This document shows, piece by piece, positions 47,330 through 57,300 of a stretch of DNA of 64,000 nucleotides. A program made the position numbers and the translations under genes. Numbering within the stretch: the stretch's first letter is position 1; the number at the start of each line of letters is the position of its first letter. The stretch lies in contig JAQNBH010000007.1 of the NCBI GenBank assembly GCA_028752905.1, positions 16,795,233 to 16,859,232 on the forward strand, read 5' to 3'. The notes below the pieces were generated by a model. It saw only the letters and a program-made list of their open reading frames with translations, was not told where the DNA came from and searched no databases. The DNA is from Cladorhizidae sp. MBARI D1340-BT2. Its lineage: Eukaryota > Porifera > Demospongiae > Poecilosclerida > Cladorhizidae.

Positions 47330-47900
47330 CTATCTTTCCATAATATCATCACAAGGTGCGAGATGCTTTGGGGACAAGGTCATTAGCTAAAGAAAGGTCT
47401 GCAGTCATATAACCAGATTCTTTGAAGGGGTGAGAAAGGTAAAGAGTCAAGTTTAAGGGGCTGATTGAAAAATATTCAGTGTTGGTCAGGATTAGATAAA
47501 GGAGGAAAAATGTCACATTAGTTGTGAGTGAGGGTTGAAGGTAAATATACAAGATCAATGATAGAATAGATGCCATCATGGGAGTAATGGGTTGGTATTG
47601 GACAATTCGGCTAGAAGATATAAGGTCTGATATTGTGTGGACCTTATCGACATTGGCAAAGGAAAATTACCATTAATAATTGCCTATCAAAATAAGATAT
47701 TTCGTGGAAAGGTGAGGGATAGATGGAAGAGTAACAAGTGATGCAAATAAGTAATCTGCAAAGAAGGTGGACAGTAGAATGTGGCAAAAATGATTTGTAA
47801 TCTTCGAAGTTTTATTGAATAGACAGCAAGTTGAATAGAAGTGGATGGGAGGGAGATGATGCAAGCAAGTAGAGGTAACTAAACATAGGTTAGCAAGATC
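47330..47900 (-). mobile_element. LINE endonuclease fragment, arm 2
   Basis: The minus strand reads MMASILSLILYIYLQPS and related fragments homologous to 7630-8160. Similarity to arm 1 stops at about 47900 (7630 in arm 1), the outer edge of the duplication. Confidence 0.65.
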
Positions 47901-48115
47901 AACATACAAATGATGTTGTCATTTTGAACGACTTGAAGTGAGGGTTTGGCTCTGAAAAGAGCCAGGGAGTGATTTTTGTCAGACAAAAAGAAACAAGAAG
48001 CAAGTCAACATGATAGCTTCCTAGCAGATACTACCATTATATTATAAACAAAATACAAATTATTATTACACATGTAGCATATATCTTATGCATTTATATA
48101 GGGAATATATTATAA

Positions 48116-48267
48116 TGTAGTGATCTGGAACTAACGTGAACTTTGTACTTCTAGATAATTATGCGCATGATACTAGTTCTTCTTATTGCCCGTTGTATGT
48201 CTGTATGGTATTGTCGTTCGTAGACTTCGTGTCTGAGATCTAGTTGTATAAAACCTTTCTCTCTATG
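48116..48267 (+). repeat. 5' LTR of gypsy C
   Basis: It begins TGTAGTGATCTGGAACTAA, ends near CTCTCTATG, and contains TATAAAA at 48247-48253, a likely TATA box about 15 bp from its end. It is followed by the leader TGGTATAAATCACAAC, the expected primer-binding region. Confidence 0.85.
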
Positions 48268-48304
48268 GTATAAATCACAACAATTTATACAACTAGATCT
48301 CTGG

Positions 48305-49120
48305 ATGGATAAAGTCCTTCGTCCGGAACGTTTGGAGGCAGATCCAAACTCGATTGACGCCTCAAAGGATTGGCTCCACTGGAGGAGGACATTCCAGAAC
48401 TTTCTCGCTGTCCTCGACCGAGAGGGTTTGGACAAAACTCGGAGTACTCACAAACTTTCTGTATCCTAAGATCTACCAATACATCGAGGACTGTTGGGAG
48501 TACCCAACGGCAATTGAATGCTGAGACTCTCTATATAAAGCCCACCAACGAAGTCTATGCCCGACATATCCTTGCTACGAGGTACCAACAGTCCGCAGAG
48601 ACCCTGGATGAGTAGCTCCAGGTCCTCAAAACGCTTAGCAAAGATTGTAACTACCAGAATGTCTCCTCAGTTAAATATCGTGAGGAGAGCGTTAAGGACG
48701 CTTTCATCTCTGGTTTAACTTCTTGACTTATTCGCCAAAGGTTATTGGCAAATAATACTCTCGACCTCAAGACTATGCAAGCCAGATCACTGGAATCAGC
48801 AGCGCTCAGCTCAGAGTCATACACGGCAACTCCCCTATCATTCAATCCTGCCGTCTTACCTGCAGACAATGTTCTACCAGACTGCGACCCGGCTGTCAAC
48901 CCTTCTACTCTTGCTACAGCATCTTGTTTTCAAGGACAGAAGTGCTTCTTCTGTGGCTACCAAAGGCATCCTCGCTCCAAGTGCCCTGCTGGCGATGTCA
49001 CGTGTTCCAAGTGCCAAAAGAAGGGATACTTTCAGGAAGTTTGCCAAAGTGGTGCCCCACCCCTGTCTGAAGGGAGGACGTCAGCCGCAATGTGGCGACC
49101 AATGCTCACTACCATCTCCA
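48305..49120 (+). pseudogene. gypsy C gag
   Basis: It starts MDKVLRPERLEADPNSID at 48305 and reads into a capsid-like domain (WLHWRRTFQNFLAVLDREG), with a frame change near 48440. The block with KPTNEVYARHILATRYQQS follows at about 48540, and the two-knuckle nucleocapsid at about 48945-49060. The first knuckle is CFFCGYQRHPRSKC. The second is CSKCQKKGYFQEVC, where the metal-binding His is Tyr. Three breaks make it inactive. Confidence 0.82.
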
Positions 49121-50760
49121 CTGAGGTGCACCTGTCACTTGCTAAGTCGATGACCATGGTGAGCGTAGACGGATTTGAAGCCAAGGCCCTCGTTGATAGT
49201 GGGAGCTCTGAAAGCTTCATTCAACCGGAATGGTGAAATCGGCAACTCTTCATGTCTACCCTTCGTCGGGAACGATATCGATGGCTACATCCTCCCTGGA
49301 AATGAACGTGAGCGGTTATTGTCTTGTTGACCTCATATTTGGGGGCAGAATCTACCCCCAGGTATGCCTATCTGTCCTCCCCGAACTGTGTGCTGACCTC
49401 ATACTAGGCTTAGACTTCCAGACGCAACATGAGAGGGTTGTTTTTTAATATGGTGGTCCTAAGTCTTCGCTATCTATCTGTGGACTAAGCACTTTGAATA
49501 TTAGCCCACCATAGTTGTTCTCTAATCTAACAGATGACTGCCACCCGATTGCGACCAAGTCACGCATGTATAGTCGCGAAGATTCGCTATTCATTACCAC
49601 GGAAACTTGACGGCTCCTGAAAGAATGGATTATTGAGCCTAGTAAGTCGCCCTGGAGAGCCGAAGTTGTCATTGCAAAGGGTGATAACCACAAAAGGAGG
49701 ATGGTAGTAGACTATTCACAAACTATCAATAGGTTTACACTATTGGATCATCCACGCTTAAATGACCAGGTAAACTCCATTGCTCAGTACCGGGTATTCA
49801 GCACTATTGACCTACGAAGTGTGTACCACCAAGTTCCGCTTAGGAAGGAAGAACGGCATTAGAGGCAAGCAATGGCTTATACCAGTTCAAATGGGTCCCA
49901 TTCGGTGTTACTAATGGCGTTACGTGATTCCAACGGTAAATGACCGAATTTGTGCATAAAAGGAACACTTAGCCGGTGTTTTCTCTTATTTGGACAACCT
50001 TACCATATGCGGAAAAGACCAAGACGATCTAGAGCTCTTCCTTGCGGCAGCCAAATGGAAAAACATGACCTACAACGATGAAAATAGTGTTTTCTCAACT
50101 AGATGCCTCGCCATCCTCGGTTGCGAGGGTGAGATCCGCCCGGACACTGAGCGTTTGAGACCTCTTCGAGAGCTTCATGTCCCCAAAAGTATCAAGTCTC
50201 TCAATAGATGTAAAGGGCTATTCTCTTACTACTCTCAATGGATTCCTGGGTTTTCAGGCAGAATGAGCCCCATAAACTGTTGCAAAACTTTTCCATTGTC
50301 TGCTGATGCTATTGCGGCTTTTGAAAGTCTAATGAAAAGTATTGAAGAATTGGTAGTAACGGCTGTGGATGAGGAGTTACCTTTTGAAGTGAAGACGGAT
50401 GCATCAGAAGTGGCTATAGCTGCAACCTTGAACCAAGCTGGACGTCCTGTAGCTTTCTTCTCGAGGACACTACAAGGGCCCGAGATCCGACATGCCTCCA
50501 TCGAGAAAGAGGCCCAGGCCATTATAGAATCTATCCACCATTGGAAACACTACCTAACTGGACGACATTTCTGCTTGAAGACTGACCAGAAGTCTGTGCC
50601 CTATATGTTTGACCAGCAACATAAGGGAAAAATCTAGATGATAAAATCATGCGTTGGCGGGTAGAGCTGTCCTGCTACAGTTATAATATTATCTATCACC
50701 CCGGAAAAGAGAACATACCACCCGCAGTTTCTCCCGCAGTACCTGTACTGCCTCCCTAGA
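49121..50760 (+). pseudogene. gypsy C protease, RT and RNase H
   Basis: The protease motif LVDSGSSESF lies at 49190-49225. RT fragments follow from about 49600. The catalytic box at about 49984 reads YLDN (in FSYLDNLTICGK), with the second Asp changed to Asn, which would abolish polymerase activity. The long frame 49990-50637 covers the connection (KGLFSYYSQWIPGFS) and RNase H: VKTDASEVAIAATL, ASIEKEAQAIIESI and LKTDQKSVPYMF give all three acidic positions. A stop after GKI precedes the final ENIPP motif. Confidence 0.85.
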
Positions 50761-51830
50761 TAACTCTTTGTACCTGCTGCATCAGTAGCTTTGCCATCCA
50801 GGTATTACGAGGATGTCACATTTTGTTTGTAGCCGAAACCAACCTTTTTCCATTGAAGAAATAAAGAGAATGACAAATTCTTGTTGGATCTGCTGTGAAT
50901 GCAAGCCCAGGTTCCCTAGACCTCTCAAAAGCCACCTCATCAAGGCAACTCAACCCTTTGAGAGGTTGGACATCGATTTCAAAGGACATCTCCCCACTAA
51001 TAACAAGAACTCATATTTCCTCAACGACAGCGATGAGTATTCACGTTTTCCCTTCATTTTCCCTTGTCCTGATATGAATGCCAGTACTGTAATCGAATGC
51101 TATTCTCTGTCTTCGGGATGCCGGCTTTTGTGCATTCTGATCGAGGGCCCTCCTTAATTAGTCGTGAACTGCAGTCCTATCTTGCTGGGAAAGGACTAGC
51201 AACAAGCCGCACCACTCCCTATAATCCTGCAGGCAACGGACAAAGTGAGAAATGCAATGGGACTGTTTGGAGAGCTGTCACGATGGCCTGCAAATATGAG
51301 AATCTCCCCATCAAGTACTGGCAGAAGGTCCTCCCTGATGTTCTCCACTCCATACGCTAACTTCTCTGTACTACTAGTAAAGAGACTCCCCATGAGCATC
51401 TCTTCCGTTTCTCGCAACGGTCTACGTCTGGAATTCCAACCCTACCTGGCTGACTTCTTCTGGGCCCGTCTTCCTCAAGCATCACGTCTGAACCAGAAAA
51501 ATGGACCCACTGGTCCATGAACCCCCATTATTCTCACATCCGGTATCCAGACGGCAGGGAAATGACCGTGTCTACCAAGCACCTAGCCCCTTGTGGTTAA
51601 CTGGGGTACAACACTCTCCCTCCGATGATGGCTATGGATGAGGCACCGCATCTGACATCGCTTCCCTGACCCTCACTCAAGCCAGAGCTCAACTCTCGAC
51701 CTATGCCTAACTCGATACCCTCCTGGGCAGAACTAACTCCAATTCTCCGATTCAAGAAGCTCCCTTGCGTCGTTCTGAACGCATCCGTCTACCTATCAAC
51801 CATCTTGCCTATAGGATCACCTCCTAACAA
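50761..51830 (+). pseudogene. gypsy C integrase
   Basis: The frame 50813-51157 covers the zinc-arm CysCys (CWICCECKPRF) and the first catalytic Asp (ERLDIDFKGHL). The next frame (51097-51360) has VHSDRGPSLISREL (second Asp) and YNPAGNGQSEKCNG (third residue). A C-terminal remnant (HYSHIRYPDGREMTVSTKHL) lies at about 51530, and a basic RRSERIRLP tail at about 51775. Frame changes near 51100 and 51360 break it. The catalytic triad residues are all still present. Confidence 0.83.
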
Positions 51831-51839
51831 GGGGGTGAA

Positions 51840-51992
51840 TGTAGTGATCTGGAACTAACTTGAACTTTGTACTACTAGATAGTTATGTGCATGACACTAG
51901 TTCTTATTATTGCCCGTTATATGTCTGTACTGTATTGTCAATTCGTAGACTTCGTGTTTGAGATCTAGTTGTATAAAACCTTTCTCTCTACA
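51840..51992 (+). repeat. 3' LTR of gypsy C
   Basis: A 153-bp direct repeat of 48116-48267 with around ten differences, ending CTCTCTACA. It follows the purine tract AAGGGGGTGAA. Confidence 0.87.
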
Positions 51993-53170
51993 GAAACAAC
52001 ATATATCATTAGCTAAACATAAAAATTAATGTCATCGAGAAAACTCACAAATTGTAAAAAAGTTGTTTGCTTGCTATTCTTGCTAACTCTAACCGCTATT
52101 TCATGGTAACCTGACCATGGTCTGTGTCATCATGGTAATACCACAACATTCGGCAACAAGATGTTGCTTGGAATCACCAGCTGTGGTAAGACAAAAATTG
52201 ATTGTTTATTGGAAAAAATGGAAAATGAAATAAAACTTGGTTAATAAACCCTGTTGATAGGGGTGTGTGAAATTTTGGAGCTCGCCCATGATAAAGGGTT
52301 AAACAAGGGGGAGAGTGGGGAGGGGGCTATGGAGATCCTATGAAACTTGTAGCGTTATATCATTATTGCATTTATTAACTGACTTCCATGTCCTGTTTTG
52401 CCATATGCACCTAATATTTCCTGTATGTATGAAGTGTTTGTCATAAATCTATATAATACCGATATTGGCAATTTCTTATCTAGAATTGTACAGAAAGAAT
52501 TAAGCTATGGCCTCAAACACCTTGCCAATTTCTCTTATTCATTTTCTACTTAAAATTCCATAGACAAAATTATCTAAGAATCCTTGCTAAATTATTGAGA
52601 GGGAATTTACACATACAGTTCATGTGTGTAATGATCGATTAGAAGTGGGAGGAAGGGAGGTGCTTTGGCTTAGATTAACAAAGAAAAAGTGGGACTTGGC
52701 CTGAATGGAGTCAGAGTGTCTGTGTGTATTTAAGTTGACAAATGAGCTTACCACACATTGGTATGTGTGTGTGTTTGTGTGAGTGTGTGAAATCCCCAAG
52801 TGTTATTTCAAGACATAAATCCAAGTTAAAAATATTTCTAGTACATAAAGCCAACATTAAGTGTGTCTGTGTGTGTCATCATTGGCAGATATATCGCAAT
52901 AATATTTTCACCACAAAATTTATCTAAGTTTAAATATCTGTAGTCCATACAATCAAATTATCAATTAAGTCAAAACATGGTTCGTATAATATTTATTTAC
53001 GCTTCAGTACATAATCAGACTTCATTTCAGCTGCTCCTCAAACATGTTACTCTCAGTGCTGTGAGGAAAATGGCATTTACAGATTACATTATTACAAGAT
53101 GGAAAACTAAATGAAACAACTTCAGATTTTTTGTACAATACCAAAAAAAACAAGATAAAAATAACACATT
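51993..53170. other. no gene seen
   Basis: A+T-rich with a TG-rich stretch at 52712-52785. No recognisable frame or paired repeat. Confidence 0.5.
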
Positions 53171-53173
53171 ATT

Positions 53174-53212
53174 CCTGACGAAGGCTATATAGAGTATTTA
53201 GTCGAAACGTCG
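53174..53212 (+). ncRNA. hammerhead-like ribozyme motif
   Basis: CTGACGA at 53175 and GTCGAAAC at 53201 match the two conserved hammerhead core boxes (CUGANGA and GAAAC). Between them GGCTA and TAGTC can pair as a short stem II. An extra A after the first box weakens the fit, and I could not define stems I and III. Hammerheads with this CTGACGAAG...CGAAACGTC form are known from Penelope-like retroelements, so this may be the end of one. Activity is unknown. Confidence 0.4.
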
Positions 53213-54374
53213 AGTGAATACAATTTGAGGTTGATTATTGAGAAGTTGATTAGAACAATATGTCAATTGAGAGTTGATTGAGAACATAAATAATTATGTT
53301 TGAATATAAGTAATTAGCTAAACAAGAGGCACACCATAACAACAAACACATATAATAATTATGGCACGTAAAGGAGCTATCACACTCATGTTGTGTTACT
53401 TGCTACTTGGAAAGTAGTTGCTAAAATGAAGTGATCTCTGTCTGATTGTGGCATTCTATGTTCATAAAGTTTCCTGTTTGGCTCTTCCCTAGACTTGCAT
53501 AAAATTTGTTAACTTTCAGCTGATGTATGATCACTAAAAGTGGCATCTCCACACCACTACAAGTGCCACTCCAATCTCATCAGCGTGCTCTGTGGCACCC
53601 CATTTCAGAAGCAATGGAAAACTGCAATCTTGGTACGCATTCTTTGTCTAGTGTCTGTTGGATTATAACCTCTTCATAGTGGAATAAACCTGTGCATTAA
53701 TACCTAGGAAGTTTAAAACCATTCACTACCACATAGAAATTATATATATAGCTAAAAGCTGATTGTTAATCATGGCACCTATAGAAATGGTAAACAAGAT
53801 AAAAGGGACTTTAAAAAGCAACACCTAACAAAAAAAAGCCAAACACAGAAGAAACTCATTCTTGTAGTTACGCATTGCCTAGTGTAGCTCAGATCTACTT
53901 AGAAGAGGATGGTGAAATGGTTAGCTTGGCAGTGATATGTAGACATTTGATTTGTCTAGTTTGCAGTAATGGAAGTAGTTCTGCCTTTCAAGAAAAATAC
54001 ATGTGATACTTATCAAGTAAAAGATCTATCACATATAGTTTATATACTTGATAAATCTTGAAGAGTGAACCATGGTTTCCTATTTGGCACCTATTTGGCA
54101 CATCTCTAGCTTTGCAGCAAAATTGGTTACTTATAGCCATCCATGACATCATAAGCCTCTATCTCTACACCAACCAAAGCTCTACTGCATTCTCACATGG
54201 TAGCCTATCATAAGGCCTTTTTGCAAATATTGATTAGTTCTATTAGTTCATGAATCTCATTGCAGTATTTCCTGATCTATATATACTAAATACCAGTGAG
54301 ATTGATCACCGAAAAGAATATATGTGCAGAAACAGCTTAATTAACAATTAACTCCCACAATATATTTAATAACA
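53213..54374. other. no gene seen; 3' flank of the FN3/SEA gene
   Basis: A+T-rich intergenic sequence downstream of the minus-strand gene. No clear motif. No AATAAA on the minus strand was recognised close to the stop codon at 54375. Confidence 0.5.
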
Positions 54375-57300
54375 TTACCCATACTTTTGAGCAAGGTCTG
54401 CAAATGGTGTATCATCCTCTTCATCTAATTTTTTCACTCCACTTATTTTGCTGAAAAAAGAAAAAGGAACAATTAAAAAATATTCATCAACAATAATGTA
54501 TATCTCGTGCTACATGAAGGTTATTTAACTTGAATTTTAGCAACTCATATCCAATGCTATAGAATTAAGGCTAAACTATCTGACCCAATGAAGTGTGTCC
54601 AATATTTATAAAGACTCAATGTTTGACCATGAAACAGTCCCATTTCTCCACTCTATTGATGATCTAAAGTATAGTCATATAAAAAATTGTTAAAATTTTA
54701 GTACCTTAGGGGAGTTGGAAATATGCCCTTCCAACGATAAATGAAGAATCCAATCATGATGGTAAAAACAAGAAGAAGAAGAACAGCAATAACCACACCC
54801 ACAAGAATGCCACCAATATCAGCTGCAGTTAAACCACGAAGCTTATCCCCAAATATAGGCGTTTCTGATGGCTTATTTGTCTTTGCAAGAGGTTCCGTTG
54901 ACTTGGGTTTAAAGGATGTGGTGACCGCATTGACTGGACATTCAGGATCATCGATTGTGTCCAACTGGGTGGGGCAAATTGGGTCTAATTGCATTCTCAA
55001 AGAGTTGATCGTGATGTAAGCATTGCCACTCTTCACCCAAGACTGAAGTAAATCCACTAGGTCCATGGCACTATAGTTGCTGGTGCCTAGGATGTGAGCT
55101 CTGTAGATGATCTGGTGGTTCTTTTGTCCGCAGCTGAAGAAACCAGTATCAATATGAACATCAGTGAGGCCACAGTTGCACAATTCATTCAAGGATCGAA
55201 AGATCTGTTCCTTCACAGTGTTTTGCTGGCCTTCAATGTCTTTCTACAGCAATATATAGGGACACTTTTAGTGAGTATCTACAGTACATTTGAATTAAAG
55301 TGCTAAAGGTTATGAAAGGCAAGTGTGAATATATTTATACACATCCAAACAAACTTCTTACACATGGTGGTAAATAAAATAGAAATCAACGAATATGCTT
55401 CTAGTGAACTTCTAATTAAAACAAAATCTGATTCACATAAATTATTTAAGCATGATTTTAGATTAACACAAATGGGTATCTAAGTTGGTTATTGGTTTGA
55501 ACTTACTCTGAATCTTGAACAGTCCAACACTGGTCCAAATCGAATGTGGAAAAATGCAAATTGCTCTATTGGCACAAGAAACAAGACAAGGTGCATTTAG
55601 TTGATGCGGTAGTTTAGATTTACAGATAAATTTGCTAACTAAAATTAAAAAGGTAATTAGCAAATTTACTGCCATTCACTACTGTCAGACAAGAACAACT
55701 TAGTTAGCAACAGAGTGACATTGTCTTAGTCATTGTTTCACAAGCAGTTTTTTTACATAATTCTAACTAGTAGCTTTTACTTCTACACTGCTGATGAGTT
55801 TCTTTGGGATTTTTTATAGTTGTTTTGTATTATAGTTGTTTTGTATTACTAGAGAAAAGGAGTGATTAACAAAGAGAAAATTCTTGTCACAATCAGCATC
55901 TGCTACCACTCTGCAAGTGGTAGAAAATGTGAAGGAAAGAGAAAGCTGTGGACAAATGAGCAGATGTGGCAGGCAATGGAAGCCCTATCAGCAGGAGTTA
56001 ACCAAACTACACTTGACTACAGAGATGCCATGAACAACTCTGAAACATAAGTTTAGTGGTTGTTAAAGTAAAGTAGAAATCCTGGCCTAAAATAGTGGTA
56101 ATGAAAAAAGTGAAATGTTTAAGAGGTTATGAGAAAACTTGCAGATATGTTATTGACATTGATCAATGATGAAATTTCGTGCCACGATTTCTTTGGATAG
56201 CAGGAAGATTTATAGCATACGCATTGAGAATTATGGCTCACTAGCAAAAATGACAAGTAAAGATCATATCAGCAACTGGTGATATTTTATGCCAAGAACT
56301 TCAAAAATATCTAAGCTGATAATGAAATAGAATCAGGTACAAAATAAGTTTAAGTGATAAGGATCAGTCAACAACTGAAGTTTTTGAAGAGTGTTTTATC
56401 TAAAAACTTCATTGAACATATTATTATGGTTTCATTTAGACTGCTGCTACTTTTGTTTTGACAGTTGCACTCATTATAAGTCTGATGTTATTATAGGCTT
56501 GCTAGAGAAAATTATATAATAATGCTATGCTTAACCACACACACAACTCATGAGACTCCAGCATTGGAGTTTTGGGTAGTACAACTTATGTACTCACTTT
56601 ATGCTGAAAAAGTTATAACCAAATTTAACTTCAATTCTCAATTCTCAAAAACATGGCTACAAACTGTTCTACCCATTTAACTAAACTTTTAGTTCTTGTG
56701 GCTATGGAATAAATGGTCACAAATTGTTGGTGATAAGCTAGATAATTTTTTGGCCTGGTGGTGAAGGTTATATTTCAGGTGAATATGGCAAACACCCAGT
56801 TCAAGTGGGTATTAGAGAGTTTTTCCAAAGAGGGGTATAATATCCTTAAAGACTCACATATCTTTGATGGCAGGAGATTTATCACTCTGAAGCCTATCCA
56901 ATAGCTTAAAAGAATCAAGGAACTACTTTTAATCAATGTCTTGTAATATATTTTGTTAAGCTGGTTCACACTTTAATAATCATAGTATTGTTCTACCATT
57001 GTGTTTAAGGCAAGTTCATATATATATATCACTTGGCATTTCAATGTATCATTATAGTCCCATAATACCCAATGTTTGACCTCAATTCCATAAACAATAG
57101 ACAACAGCTACCTAGATCCAGATGGATATAGTTTGGATGATAAGTCATTCTTCTATATAGCTCTGTAGGTAACATTCCTAATATGTAGTAACACCAGCTA
57201 GCAATCTATCACTACTAAACAAGCTACACCATTGATAACTAGCTGGCTAGCTATTTACAGTGCTACAAGTGAGTAACCAAAACTTACCAGCCTTATATAG

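Larger units (their letters stand above)
39860..47900. repeat. arm 2 of the large inverted duplication
   Basis: This is the reverse complement of arm 1 without the later insertions. In order from the left: the tail of the Mag-like element (to about 40300), the MULE end, MULE transposase, MULE 5' region, Mag-like RT/gag, LTR and LINE fragment. It preserves single target copies for the gypsy A (46964-46968), hAT (about 44480-44492) and Ginger1 (43545-43548) insertions of arm 1. It lacks the sequence matching 26400-29465, with the join at about 40300. Confidence 0.85.
48116..51992 (+). mobile_element. gypsy retrotransposon, family C
   Basis: A 3.9-kb element between LTRs of about 150 bp, in standard order gag, protease, RT, RNase H, integrase. 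The purine tract AACAAGGGGGTGAA precedes the 3' LTR. I could not find a matching target duplication (TATAA on the left, GAAAC on the right). Frames are broken but long open stretches remain, so it looks younger than families A and B. It has a perfect 18-bp inverted repeat across the 5' LTR/leader junction. Confidence 0.88.

Noticed and set aside
7600..48000. CRISPR array or tRNA gene among the repeats
   Set aside because: No regularly spaced direct repeats with unique spacers and no cloverleaf with A and B boxes were found. All repeats trace to TEs.
52712..52785. TG-rich stretch as a regulatory element
   Set aside because: Simple dinucleotide-like repeat with no associated gene signal.
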